Positions 41,166 through 50,419 of a stretch of DNA of 64,000 nt are shown piece by piece. Position 1 is the stretch's first letter; the number at the start of each line of letters is the position of its first letter. The notes under the pieces were generated by a model that worked only from the letters and a program-made list of their open reading frames with translations, was not told the DNA's origin and did no database searches. The position numbers were made by a program, and so were the translations under genes. The DNA comes from Elusimicrobiota bacterium (GTDB taxonomy: Bacteria; Elusimicrobiota; Elusimicrobia; Elusimicrobiales; UBA9959): contig DMES01000077.1 in assembly GCA_003450815.1 (NCBI GenBank), positions 1 to 64,000 of the forward strand. The letters run 5' to 3'.

Positions 41166-43081
41166 CCGAAGAAATTTTAAAAAAACAGTGGGGATATGAC
41201 TCTTTCAAGCCGCTTCAGAAAGAGGCTATTGAAGCCGCTTTGGCCGGGCGCGACAGTCTTGTGGTTCTGCCTACAGGCGGCGGCAAAAGCCTGTGCTACC
41301 AGCTTCCGGCCGCCATGGGCGGCAAGGGACTGGTGCTGGTTGTGTCGCCGCTTATAGCCCTTATGGACGATCAGGTTGCGGCGGCGCGCGAGGCGGGCCT
41401 GATGGCCGATGCCGTACACTCAAACCTTCAGGCCGACAAGCGCGACGACACCTACTGGCGTTTGTCCGAGGGGGTAACCGAGCTGCTCTATGTCAGCCCG
41501 GAGCGGCTGCTCGCGGGCGACCTGCTTAAGTATATTTCCGGCCGCGTTATACTTGCCGCCGTGGATGAGGCCCACTGCGTTTCGCACTGGGGCCACGAAT
41601 TCAGGCCGGAGTACCGCAGGCTTACTGAAGTTCTGGACCAGTTTCCCAAAGCCGCCCGTATGGCTTTAACCGCCACCGCCACACCCGAAGTGCAGGAAGA
41701 CATCTGCGCACAGCTGGGCCTGCGCTCACCGTTACGGCTAATAGGCCACCCCGACCGGCCCAACCTTGTTTACCGCGCGCTCCCTCGCCGCGACCAGCTC
41801 GCGCAGGTGCTTGAAATAGCGCGCCGCTATGCCGGTTCGGGGGGTATTGTGTACGCGCAAACCCGCAAAGATGTGGAACGCCTGGCGGAGGGACTTAAAA
41901 AAGAGGGTATTTCATGCGCGCCATACCACGCCGGGCTTAACGCCGGCGACAGGCGGCGCGCACAGGACGACTTTGTAAACGAAAGGCTGGACGTTATTGT
42001 GGCCACTATCGCCTTCGGCATGGGCATAGACCGCTCCAATGTGCGCTATGTCGCGCACGCCAACACCCCGCGCTCAGTGGAACACTATCAGCAGGAATCG
42101 GGCCGGGCGGGCCGCGACGGCCTTCCAGCCGAGTGCCTGCTTCTGTTCGCGGCTTCGGATCTGGCGCTGCACCGCTACCTGGCTAAAAAAGACGTTGATC
42201 TGCCGCCCGAAAGGGAACGCGCCCTTGAACGCCAGCTGCGCGAAATAGGCCGCTACGCCGTATCTCCCGTGTGCCGCCACCGCTTGCTCACCGAACATTT
42301 TGGCGCGCCGTATCCTCCGGCTGAAACCGTCTTGAAAGAATGTGTTTTTGAAGAGGCTTTCTGTAAAGAGGGTGATGGGGATATTTACCAGGAGCCCGAT
42401 AGGGCGCAGGGGTGCGGCGCCTGCGATGTCTGCCTTGGCGAGACAAAAAGTCTGCCGGCCGAAGAGGCCCTTCTGACCGCGAAAAAAGCTTTAAGCGCGG
42501 CCTGGCGCGCCGAAGGCCGCTATGGCACCGGCTATGTGGTAAATTTACTGCTTGGCCGAGTAAACGACCGCATGACCGCCAATGGCCATGACCAGCTGAA
42601 AGTTTTCGGCCTGCTCAAAGATTCCGGCGAAGCCGCCGTCCGCTCCTGGATAGACCAGCTTATAGTGCAGGATTTTCTTGAGGTTACGGAAGAGGGAGAA
42701 TATCCCCTGCTGCGCATCACGGAAGCCGGACGGGGCCTTTGTAACGGCCGGGGCGCGGTACGGCTGGGCATGCCCGTCCCAGCGAGAGTCAAAGGCAGGA
42801 AGAAGGCCAAAGCCCTGAAAGGTAAAGCCGCCTGCGGCCTTGGCGTAGACCAGGAACTTTTTGAGCGCCTGCGCTCTTTGCGCCGCGCGCTTGCCGACAA
42901 GGCGGGCATACCGCCCTATGTTATCTTCCACGACAGCGTGCTTATAGAAATGTCCGCCTCAAAGCCTGAAACACTGGACGATTTGCGCGGCATAAAAGGC
43001 ATAGGCGAGAAAAAATTGGAAAAATACGGCCGCCTGTTCCTTGACGCCATATCCGGCCGCCTGAAGCAGCCGCAGGTTTAA
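41159..43081 (+). CDS. recQ: ATP-dependent DNA helicase RecQ
   Basis: This 640-aa 3'-5' helicase has the full RecQ layout. VVLPTGGGKSLCYQLPA is near residue 36, AVDEAHCVSHWGHEFRPEY near 140, then LTATATPEVQEDI and ESGRAGRDGLPAECLL. The zinc-binding part has CRHRLLTEHF and CGACDVC. An RQC-like wing and a C-terminal HRDC domain (FERLRSLRRALADKAGIPPY to LRGIKGIGEKKLEKYG) follow. It acts in fork repair and recombination. Start ATG 41159 sits right after the palindrome. Confidence 0.95.
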   Translation: MKPEEILKKQWGYDSFKPLQKEAIEAALAGRDSLVVLPTGGGKSLCYQLPAAMGGKGLVLVVSPLIALMDDQVAAAREAGLMADAVHSNLQADKRDDTYWRLSEGVTELLYVSPERLLAGDLLKYISGRVILAAVDEAHCVSHWGHEFRPEYRRLTEVLDQFPKAARMALTATATPEVQEDICAQLGLRSPLRLIGHPDRPNLVYRALPRRDQLAQVLEIARRYAGSGGIVYAQTRKDVERLAEGLKKEGISCAPYHAGLNAGDRRRAQDDFVNERLDVIVATIAFGMGIDRSNVRYVAHANTPRSVEHYQQESGRAGRDGLPAECLLLFAASDLALHRYLAKKDVDLPPERERALERQLREIGRYAVSPVCRHRLLTEHFGAPYPPAETVLKECVFEEAFCKEGDGDIYQEPDRAQGCGACDVCLGETKSLPAEEALLTAKKALSAAWRAEGRYGTGYVVNLLLGRVNDRMTANGHDQLKVFGLLKDSGEAAVRSWIDQLIVQDFLEVTEEGEYPLLRITEAGRGLCNGRGAVRLGMPVPARVKGRKKAKALKGKAACGLGVDQELFERLRSLRRALADKAGIPPYVIFHDSVLIEMSASKPETLDDLRGIKGIGEKKLEKYGRLFLDAISGRLKQPQV

Positions 43082-43171
43082 CCGCAAAGGGACCCTTTTG
43101 ACGCATTTTTATATAGAATAAGGGCTTCGCATGATAACTGTAGAAGCGCAAAATACATAAGGGGGACATTA

Positions 43172-43534
43172 ATGAAATCCGGATATCGCAGCATAGCTGA
43201 AGGCATGATATTTACGCTGATTACCTGCGGCATTTATAATATATTCTGGAACATCCACCAGATGGAAACATGCAACGAACTTGCTGGCCGCCAGGAATTC
43301 TCGCCGGGTAAAATTATCCTTCTGTCGCTGGTCACCTGCGGAATATATTTTGTGTATTATCAATACTGCATGGGAGAGATAATAGTGGAGATACAGCGTA
43401 ACCGTTCGGTGACGCCCTACGAAAATCTGCCGCTGATAAGCCTGGTTTTGTCGCTATGCGGCCTGAGCATTATTGTGGACGCAATTCACCAGCATGAGCT
43501 CAATAAATTCTATCCCAAACAGCCTGCGGCTTAA
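43172..43534 (+). CDS. DUF4234-like small membrane protein
   Basis: This 120-aa protein has three or four hydrophobic helices, with repeated LITCGIYNIFW and LVTCGIYFVYY segments, which fit the DUF4234 family. Function is unknown. GGGGGAC precedes the ATG. Its last part overlaps the start of the DUF2752 gene. Confidence 0.8.
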   Translation: MKSGYRSIAEGMIFTLITCGIYNIFWNIHQMETCNELAGRQEFSPGKIILLSLVTCGIYFVYYQYCMGEIIVEIQRNRSVTPYENLPLISLVLSLCGLSIIVDAIHQHELNKFYPKQPAA

Positions 43535-43898
43535 AACGGACCCTTTGCGTGTTGCGGCGTGGGCTGTATTGGCGGCCGCCATGCTGAGCGGCTTCCTTCG
43601 CCTGGCCGGATACAGCCTGCTGTCGGCGCTGCCGAATGCGATATTGTGCCCGTTCAAAGCGCTGACGGGGCTGCCGTGCCCCGGCTGCGGCATAACGCAC
43701 GCCTTCCTGTTGCTGGGCAGGCTGGACCTGACAGGCGCATACGCGGCAAATCCCCTTGTGTTTCCGCTGGCCGCGCTGACAGCGCTGTATGCCGCCGGTC
43801 GTATTCCGCGGGCGGTCCGTTCCGGGGCGGTGATAAATTCGGCCCTGCTGGGCGTGCTGGCCTTCTGGGGCGGCCGCCTGCTGCATAACATACACTGA
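43494..43898 (+). CDS. DUF2752-family membrane protein
   Basis: This roughly 134-aa protein carries the family motif GLPCPGCGITHAF (Cys-rich, near residue 60) between hydrophobic helices. It is a membrane protein of unknown function that often lies beside DUF4234 genes. ATG 43494 is inside the previous gene, and a GTG at 43473 is possible. No Shine-Dalgarno is visible, so coupling to the upstream gene is likely. Confidence 0.75.
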   Translation: MSSINSIPNSLRLKTDPLRVAAWAVLAAAMLSGFLRLAGYSLLSALPNAILCPFKALTGLPCPGCGITHAFLLLGRLDLTGAYAANPLVFPLAALTALYAAGRIPRAVRSGAVINSALLGVLAFWGGRLLHNIH

Positions 43899-44061
43899 CA
43901 TGCCCGTGGCTCTGGCCTGTCGTTGGCTTATGCCGCTGTCCACAACTATGACGCATGGTGGCATATGGTTATTAAGCGGCCAGGCAGAATTTTAATTCCG
44001 ACAACCCATGGGATGAAAAGGACGCCGCAGTTTTGAATGTATTATCATCAAGGAATTGAAC

Positions 44062-44748
44062 ATGAATATAATCGAAATCAAAGAACTTAAAAAGGATTAT
44101 CCGCTGGGCAATACCATAGTGCCCGCGCTGCGCGGGGTGGATCTGGCCGTCGCGGAGGGTGATTTTATAAGCATAATAGGCCCATCCGGCAGCGGCAAGA
44201 CCACGCTGCTGAATGTCATCGGCTGCATAGATTTCGCCACTTCCGGCAGCGTTAAAGTGGGCGGCCGGGAGATAACCGCGCTTGATGACCGCCAGATAAC
44301 CGCCATCCGCCTTAACAAGATAGGCTTTATCTTCCAAACTTTCAACCTTATTCCCGTGCTGAATGTTATAGAGAACATAGAATTTCCGCTGCTTCTTATG
44401 AAAAAATCCGCGGCCGAGGCTCGCAAGCGCGCCGAAAAACTGGTGGAGGAAGTGGGGCTTAAAGAATTCACCGCCCACCGCCCGGCCGAACTTTCCGGCG
44501 GGCAGCGCCAGCGCGTAGCCATAGCGCGCGCCCTTGTCACCAACCCGGATATAGTTCTTGCGGACGAACCCACCGCCAACCTGGACTCCGTAACCGGAGC
44601 TTCCATACTTGAGCTTATGCGGCGGATGAACGAGCTGGAAAAAACCACCTTCATATTCTCCACGCATGACGCGAACGTACTTAAATACGCCCGGCGCATT
44701 GTAAAGATAAAAGACGGCGGTATTGAGCGGGAGCCTGTAGCCGCATGA
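44062..44748 (+). CDS. ABC transporter ATPase (LolD/MacB type)
   Basis: This 228-aa ATPase has GPSGSGKTTLLNVIG (Walker A), LSGGQRQRVAIARALV (signature), VLADEPTANLD (Walker B) and FIFSTHD (switch His). The MNIIEIKELKKDYPLGNTIVPALRG start is LolD/MacB-like. AAGGAATTGAAC precedes ATG 44062. It is the first gene of an operon with two FtsX-like permeases, a LolA-like protein and a barrel. The first permease starts in its stop codon. Confidence 0.92.
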   Translation: MNIIEIKELKKDYPLGNTIVPALRGVDLAVAEGDFISIIGPSGSGKTTLLNVIGCIDFATSGSVKVGGREITALDDRQITAIRLNKIGFIFQTFNLIPVLNVIENIEFPLLLMKKSAAEARKRAEKLVEEVGLKEFTAHRPAELSGGQRQRVAIARALVTNPDIVLADEPTANLDSVTGASILELMRRMNELEKTTFIFSTHDANVLKYARRIVKIKDGGIEREPVAA

Positions 44749-46259
44749 AGCTTATTCTAACCATCGCCTGGCGCAATATTCTGCGCCATAAGGGAAAAAG
44801 CCTTGTGATAGGGGTAATACTCTTCACCGGAGCGTTCCTTATGACGGTGGGAAACGGCGTTATTTCCGGCATGGCCGCAGGTATAGAAAAGAACATAATA
44901 AACGGCTTCATGGGCGATATTGTCCTTATTAGCGACGCACAGAAGAGCGACAACATCCTGCTGAACATGATGGGCTCAAGTATTGAGCCTATTACCACTT
45001 ACAAAAAGATAAAAGAGATACTGGACGCGCAGCCTTACGTGCGGCGTTTCCTGCCAGTGGGCAAAAATCTCGCAATGCTCCTTGATGAAAACTCCGCCAC
45101 CCCGGGCTATGCCTACCTGCTGGGAGTTGATTTTGAGCAGTACAGGAAAATGTTCCCCGATAATTTCAAGGTGATAGAGGGCGGCTATCCGGCGCCGGGC
45201 CGGAGGGCGCTGCTTGTGCCCACTTTTGCGCGTGACGAATTTTATAACTTTTATAACATATGGTTCCTGCCGGAGGGGGGGACCGTGATAAAGGCGAACC
45301 TAAAAAAAGAGGCGCTGGCGGATATTAAGAGCCTTGTGGTAAGCACAAGCGTGATTATGATGGGTATGACCAGCGGCATAAACACCTCAACCGACATCCG
45401 TTTTCCGGTGCGCGGCATCATAAAATACGGGGCGCTGAACCAGATATTCGGCCATTTCTGCCTGGTGGACATAGAATCCTACCGGGAATGCCTGGGGTAT
45501 TTTACCGCCGCCGACATGGCCGCGCAGGTACCCAAAGAGGAAAAGAAGCTGCTGGAGCTTGATGGCTCCAGTCTGGACGCGATGTTCGGCGGCACGGACA
45601 TGATGGTGTCCGATTCCAGTAAAGCGCCAAGAACTATCCGGACCGATAAAACCGCGGCGAAAACCGCGGAGGACGGTGTTTATAACGCGGTTTTCATAAA
45701 GCTTAACTACGGCGTGGCCTATAAAGACGCGCTGGCGCGCCTTAACCGCGCCCTTTCCGACGGCAAAACCAAAACGCGGGCAGTCCCCTGGAACAAGGCA
45801 TCAGGTCCGATGGGCGGCATGGCATTGATAATAAAGAGCGCGCTATTCCTGTTCGTTATGCTGCTTTTCTGCGTGGCGGTGATAATTATAGTGAACACGC
45901 TTACGATGTCGGCGCTTGAGCGGGCCTCGGAACTGGGGATGATGCGGGCCATAGGCGCGCACAAGACATTCATAGCCGGCATGTTTCTGGGCGAGACCGC
46001 CATACTTTCCGCTGTTTTCGGCGGCGGCGGGATAATTGCGGGTATTGCGGCGGTGCGCTTTATCCCGCTTTTGCGGATAACCACCGCCAACGACATGCTG
46101 CAACTGCTTTACGGAGGGAGTTTTTTCAACCCGCTGCTGAGTTTATCTGACATCGGATTGACCGCTTTACAATTAGCGGTGGTTACCATAATAGCCGCGC
46201 TTTATCCGATGCGGGTGGCAGTGCAGATAACCCCGCTGGACGCTATATCAAGGGACTAA
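44745..46259 (+). CDS. FtsX/LolCE-type ABC permease 1
   Basis: This 504-aa protein is a type VII permease: one N-terminal helix, a long periplasmic domain (about residues 45-350) and three C-terminal helices with ERASELGMMRAIGAHKTFI, the coupling-helix region. ATGA overlap joins it to the ATPase. The periplasmic part lacks a clear hook motif for a known adaptor. With the second permease it probably forms a heterodimer that works on lipoproteins or another envelope substrate. Confidence 0.88.
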   Translation: MKLILTIAWRNILRHKGKSLVIGVILFTGAFLMTVGNGVISGMAAGIEKNIINGFMGDIVLISDAQKSDNILLNMMGSSIEPITTYKKIKEILDAQPYVRRFLPVGKNLAMLLDENSATPGYAYLLGVDFEQYRKMFPDNFKVIEGGYPAPGRRALLVPTFARDEFYNFYNIWFLPEGGTVIKANLKKEALADIKSLVVSTSVIMMGMTSGINTSTDIRFPVRGIIKYGALNQIFGHFCLVDIESYRECLGYFTAADMAAQVPKEEKKLLELDGSSLDAMFGGTDMMVSDSSKAPRTIRTDKTAAKTAEDGVYNAVFIKLNYGVAYKDALARLNRALSDGKTKTRAVPWNKASGPMGGMALIIKSALFLFVMLLFCVAVIIIVNTLTMSALERASELGMMRAIGAHKTFIAGMFLGETAILSAVFGGGGIIAGIAAVRFIPLLRITTANDMLQLLYGGSFFNPLLSLSDIGLTALQLAVVTIIAALYPMRVAVQITPLDAISRD

Positions 46260-46260
46260 A

Positions 46261-46351
46261 CGTCCGCCTGAGGCGGACGGGAGTTATGAGTTTTAAGTTA
46301 TGAGTTCTAAATTTTCCCTGACTCATAACTTATAATTCATAACTCAAAACT
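46261..46351. repeat. hairpin plus TTATGAGTT-word inverted repeat
   Basis: A perfect CGTCCGCC/GGCGGACG hairpin (46261-46279) is followed by arms of GAGTTATGAGTTTTAAG words and their inverse (GACTCATAACTT) up to 46351. It is between the two permease genes and may lower downstream expression. Same short-word architecture as elsewhere. Confidence 0.6.
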
Positions 46352-46363
46352 GTTAAGGAACAT

Positions 46364-48121
46364 ATGCTTCTAATACGCTTAAGTCTGCGAAACCTACTGC
46401 GCCAGAAGCGCCGCAATATACTGCTTGGCTCCGCCATGGCTATAGGCGTGGCAATACTAGTGACAGCCAATTCGTTTTCGCACGGCATTTCCGACATAAT
46501 GTTCAACAAGATAATGCGCTATGTAACCGGACACGTGGCTGTGCGCTTTAACGAGCGCGGCGGAGTGATGCGCGAGATATTCCGAGATAAGGAGCGCGTG
46601 CTAGCGGCAATAAAGAACGAGCCGGTAATAGAAGAAGCGGATGAATCTATAGGGATGTTCGCGCGCGCTATAGGCAACGGGCGGTCCGACAATATAGTGC
46701 TGGTGGGTATAGATACTAAAAAAGGCATAAGCAAAAAAGCGCTGAAAGAAATGGAAGCATCCTTCCGCCTGGTGGAGGGGCAATGGAAGGATGTTGAGAA
46801 CGCCTCCATAGAGAATCCGGTGATAATATCGGAGGAAAAAGCCCGCTATCTTAATGTGAAAAAAAACGATATTGTGCGGGTGCGCTTCCGCAATATGTTC
46901 GGGCAGGACCAGGCCGCCAGGCTTACCGTGGCCGGAATAACCAGGAACGACAATATCTTCATGCAGGCGGTGACTTTTCTGGAGCTGGCCCGCGCAAAAG
47001 AGTTACTGGGCTACCGGCCGTATGAAACCGGCAGCCTGAGCCTTACCATAAAAGACCCGCAGAAGAACGCCTTCGCCCTGGCCGGCCGCATACATGAAAG
47101 ACTGAAGCCCGGCGCCGCCGTAATTTACGCCTCGGCGGCGGGCCGCGCCGGGCGCAACCCAGTAATGTTGCTTGGTTACAAGAGCGATAACGAGGCAAAA
47201 AAGAAAATATCGGGAATACTGAAGCTTACCGCCGGAAGTTTTGAAAAGGCCTTCAAAAAAGACGGGGTTATTGTCCCGTCCGGGCTTGCCCGGACTCTGG
47301 GCGTATCAGCCGGGGACGCCATAAATATCCGTTACGACAGGAAGTTCGAAAAAACACCCAAAGAGGCGTCTTACCACATAAGCGCGGTCTGCTCCGCCAC
47401 GGGATATCCAGATGAGAATGTGATACTAATGAACGACTCCGGCTTTTACGATCTTTATTACGAAGATCTGCCCGCCGGTCCCGGGCCGGAAGTGAAGCCT
47501 TACTCCGCGGCCCGCGGCGCCTGGGACGGACTTGTGGCGCCGGAATGGATACTGCTTAAGCGCACCTTCAACACCGAAGAATACAAAAGAAAGTATCAGG
47601 AGATATCCCGCAACAAGTGGAAAGGCACCACCATAGACGTGTCCACTATGTACGAGACTGCAAGCGACATACTTAAACTGGAATCCGTGCTGAACATCAT
47701 AACTATTTCGGCCGTGCTGATACTTTTTTTCATAATACTGCTGGGAGTGGTGAATACCCTGCGCATGACCATACGCGAGCGTACCCGCGAGATCGGCACC
47801 ATGCGCGCCATTGGCATGCAGCGCGCAGACGTGCGAAACATGTTTATATTGGAAACTTTTTTCCTGACACTGTTCTCGGCGGTTATAGGGATAATTACAG
47901 GGTTTATCGTAATGCGGCTGCTGTCCCTGATAAACTTCCAGCCGCAGGATAATCCGCTCGGCATGCTGCTTGTGAACAGGCATTTGTATTTTCTGCCAAC
48001 TTTTCCCGGCATCGCCGGCAGCGTGCTTTTGATAATAGCCATAGCCGTAGTCACTGCCTGGTTCCCGGCGCGCCGTGGCGCAAACCTGCCTCCCGCGAAG
48101 GCTTTACGATATTTCGGCTGA
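46364..48121 (+). CDS. FtsX/LolCE-type ABC permease 2
   Basis: This 585-aa permease has the same topology: a helix near residues 15-40 (LLGSAMAIGVAILVTANSFS), a large periplasmic domain to about 440, then three helices with RERTREIGTMRAIGMQRADV. It is longer than the first permease, mainly in the periplasmic part. AAGGAACAT precedes the ATG. The pair and the ATPase form one transporter. Confidence 0.88.
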   Translation: MLLIRLSLRNLLRQKRRNILLGSAMAIGVAILVTANSFSHGISDIMFNKIMRYVTGHVAVRFNERGGVMREIFRDKERVLAAIKNEPVIEEADESIGMFARAIGNGRSDNIVLVGIDTKKGISKKALKEMEASFRLVEGQWKDVENASIENPVIISEEKARYLNVKKNDIVRVRFRNMFGQDQAARLTVAGITRNDNIFMQAVTFLELARAKELLGYRPYETGSLSLTIKDPQKNAFALAGRIHERLKPGAAVIYASAAGRAGRNPVMLLGYKSDNEAKKKISGILKLTAGSFEKAFKKDGVIVPSGLARTLGVSAGDAINIRYDRKFEKTPKEASYHISAVCSATGYPDENVILMNDSGFYDLYYEDLPAGPGPEVKPYSAARGAWDGLVAPEWILLKRTFNTEEYKRKYQEISRNKWKGTTIDVSTMYETASDILKLESVLNIITISAVLILFFIILLGVVNTLRMTIRERTREIGTMRAIGMQRADVRNMFILETFFLTLFSAVIGIITGFIVMRLLSLINFQPQDNPLGMLLVNRHLYFLPTFPGIAGSVLLIIAIAVVTAWFPARRGANLPPAKALRYFG

Positions 48122-48158
48122 AAGACAGCCGGGCGGCTTTGAAAAAAGGAAGAATAGC

Positions 48159-48944
48159 ATGAGATTGGATAAAACCATGTATAAAATGACATTCGCTGTG
48201 TTTGCAATCGGTTTTGCTTTTGTGCCCGGCTTTTGCGCCGAAAGCAGGGTGGCGCCCATACTCAGGGCCATAGACGACAATTACAAGATGAAAAAGGATC
48301 TCAGGGCCGATGTCACGCTCACGCAGCAGCGCGCGGAGCAGGGGACAAAGATCATAGATATGTCATATTTCCGCCGTGATGCCGACGACGCTTTTCTTAT
48401 AGTGATGAACGCGCCCGAAAACGAGAAGGGCAACGGCTACCTGCGCGTGGGAGACAATTTCTGGATGTACCGCAGGAACACCAGGACCTTCCAGCATATC
48501 AACCGCGACGAGAGCATAGGCGGCTCCGACGCACATAGCGCGGATTTTGAAACCCGCAAGCTGGATGAGCTTTACGGGCCGGTAACAGATTCGTCCGGCA
48601 CGGAAAAATTCTCGCAGGAGCTGCTCGGCAAAGTGCCGGTAAATAAGTTTGAGGTAAAAGCCAAAGTCAACGATGTGGACTATCCAAGGCAGATCTTCTG
48701 GACGCGCCGTGACAACAACCTGCTGCTCAAACAGGAGTCATATTCGCTTTCCGGCACGCTGATGCAAACCGCTTATTTTCTTAAATTCGCAGAGGTAGAG
48801 GGGCGCTATGTGCCGGTTAAGCAGCTGTTCATAGACGAGTTTGAAAAAGGCAACAAAACCATAGTGGAAATATCCAATATCGTTCCCGGCAGGCTGGAAG
48901 ATAAGATATTTACTAAAGCATACCTTGAGAATCTCAGTAAATAG
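48159..48944 (+). CDS. LolA-like outer-membrane lipoprotein-sorting protein
   Basis: This 261-aa exported protein has a signal peptide (MTFAVFAIGFAFVPGFCAES) and a LolA-like half-barrel core with YFRRDADDAFLIVMNAP, GDNFWMYRRNTRTFQHI and FAEVEGRYVPVKQLF. This type is annotated as outer membrane lipoprotein-sorting protein. ATG 48159 has AGGA upstream; longer frames begin in the permease gene. It is in the ABC operon and probably takes substrate from the permeases. Confidence 0.85.
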   Translation: MRLDKTMYKMTFAVFAIGFAFVPGFCAESRVAPILRAIDDNYKMKKDLRADVTLTQQRAEQGTKIIDMSYFRRDADDAFLIVMNAPENEKGNGYLRVGDNFWMYRRNTRTFQHINRDESIGGSDAHSADFETRKLDELYGPVTDSSGTEKFSQELLGKVPVNKFEVKAKVNDVDYPRQIFWTRRDNNLLLKQESYSLSGTLMQTAYFLKFAEVEGRYVPVKQLFIDEFEKGNKTIVEISNIVPGRLEDKIFTKAYLENLSK

Positions 48945-48947
48945 GAA

Positions 48948-48990
48948 CGGTGTCAGGCTACTTTTTGTTTCAAAAAGTAGCCTGACACCG
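48948..48990. repeat. perfect REP-like hairpin (20-bp arms)
   Basis: CGGTGTCAGGCTACTTTTTG pairs exactly with its inverse across TTT. The GGTGTCAGGC-type sequence is like REP palindromes tied to RAYT transposases. It sits between the LolA-like and barrel genes and may attenuate or protect mRNA. Confidence 0.75.
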
Positions 48991-49010
48991 CGCTCAAGCG
49001 GGAGTAATTT

Positions 49011-50294
49011 ATGGAAAAGCTTTTTATGTTTGCTGTTTTAGTATTAGCGTCATGCTCCACATCTTTTGCGGAAGATGCTGTTGATGAGTCGGAAATGTTC
49101 TCTACCCCGGAGATCGTGACCCAGGCCACATCCGCCGCCCCAGCCGCCAAAGAAAAGAAAACACTGGGTTTCTCCGGAGAGGCCATAAGTGTGTTGGCAG
49201 ATGTGGTTTACAGCAGTTCTACCAGCAACCCGCTCAATTCATATGTGGTGGGCAATATAATGCTGGATGCGCGCCTGAAAAACGGCGTCAAAGCTTTTGC
49301 TAATATGGAAACTGGGTATTATTCCAGAACACGGGAAACAACTTCTGTGCTGCGCGAGGCTTTTCTGGACTTTAATATAAACGACCGCGTCTATTTTCGC
49401 ACTGGTAAACAGGTCCTGCAATGGGGCAGATGCGTTTTGTGGAACCCCACGGACCTTGTAAATGTTGAGAAAAAGCCCTTCATCCGTAAAATAGGCTACC
49501 GCGACGGCGCTTACGGGGTAAAATTCCATGTGCCGTTCGGCACCGACTACAATATTTATGGTTTTCTGGATACCGGCAATGCGCTTGAAGACCGGGATTT
49601 AGGCGGCGCCCTGAAATTTGAGCTGCTTACCGGCAGGACCGAAATGGCTTTTTCCGGCTGGGCAAAGCGCAACCGATACCCGGTTTTCGGCTACGACCTT
49701 TCAAGCCGCCTGGGGCAAGTGGATATAGCCAGCGAAGTAAGCGTGGCGCGCCGGGATAATACCCGGTTCATCCGGAACACCGGCGGAGCGCTTGAGGCAT
49801 ACCGGAAAAAAGACGACTGGGTTTCCAGGGCCGCAATAAACCTCAGCAGGGGTTTCAGACTGGGAAATTTCAACGACAGACTTACCGTGGCGACCGAATT
49901 CTTTTATAACCAGACCGGCTATACTAAAAGCCCGTTCAGGGACGGGACTGTTTACCCCTTCTCCGGGCCACTGGCGCTGCTATGCCCGACCGGCACAAAA
50001 GGTCAATTTCTGTTGGGGAATGGCCTTTATGACCCCAACTACCTGTCACGGTACTACGGAGCGGTGTTTACAAGCATTAGCCGGTTCATAATAACGGATA
50101 TGACACTGAATCTTAACTATGTGCGCAACCTCAACGATAATTCCGGGGTGCTTTCCACGGGTGTTACATACAAAAATCTCAACGACTTCTCAGCCGGCTG
50201 TCTTGTGAACGCCTACCTTGGCCCGGCCGACAGCGAATATACATTCTCAGGCGCAAAGCTGACAGTGCAGTTCACAGCCGGCGTCTCTTTCTAA
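49011..50294 (+). CDS. predicted outer-membrane beta-barrel protein
   Basis: This 427-aa protein has a signal peptide (MEKLFMFAVLVLASCSTSFAE) and alternating beta segments throughout, such as ILDARLKNG-type turns, VYFRTGKQVLQWGRCV and YGAVFTSISRFIITDM. It ends in a phenylalanine (TVQFTAGVSF), the outer-membrane barrel signature. The RTGKQVLQWG segment and length resemble DUF1302-type barrels. GGGAG precedes ATG 49011. It closes the ABC/LolA operon, so export or lipid transfer to the outer membrane is likely. Confidence 0.8.
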   Translation: MEKLFMFAVLVLASCSTSFAEDAVDESEMFSTPEIVTQATSAAPAAKEKKTLGFSGEAISVLADVVYSSSTSNPLNSYVVGNIMLDARLKNGVKAFANMETGYYSRTRETTSVLREAFLDFNINDRVYFRTGKQVLQWGRCVLWNPTDLVNVEKKPFIRKIGYRDGAYGVKFHVPFGTDYNIYGFLDTGNALEDRDLGGALKFELLTGRTEMAFSGWAKRNRYPVFGYDLSSRLGQVDIASEVSVARRDNTRFIRNTGGALEAYRKKDDWVSRAAINLSRGFRLGNFNDRLTVATEFFYNQTGYTKSPFRDGTVYPFSGPLALLCPTGTKGQFLLGNGLYDPNYLSRYYGAVFTSISRFIITDMTLNLNYVRNLNDNSGVLSTGVTYKNLNDFSAGCLVNAYLGPADSEYTFSGAKLTVQFTAGVSF

Positions 50295-50299
50295 TCGGC

Positions 50300-50322
50300 A
50301 AAAGGCAGCAGGAGCCTTTTTT
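50300..50322 (+). terminator. terminator-like hairpin 1 (AAAAGGC..GCCTTTT)
   Basis: AAAAGGC-AGCAGGA-GCCTTTT followed by T-run just after the barrel gene. A nearly identical hairpin follows at 50377. Confidence 0.7.
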
Positions 50323-50376
50323 GAGATTAAAAAAATGCTTATACCCCATGGGCAATTTGTCGGAGGAGTACCCACG

Positions 50377-50402
50377 AAAAGGCAGCAGGAGCCTATTTTT
50401 TA
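50377..50402 (+). terminator. terminator-like hairpin 2, just before the GNAT gene
   Basis: AAAAGGC-AGCAGGA-GCCT then ATTTTTT. The duplicate of the upstream hairpin lies 18 bp before ATG 50420, so it could attenuate the GNAT-addB transcript. Confidence 0.55.
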
Positions 50403-50419
50403 AAAAAAGCGAATGGAAC

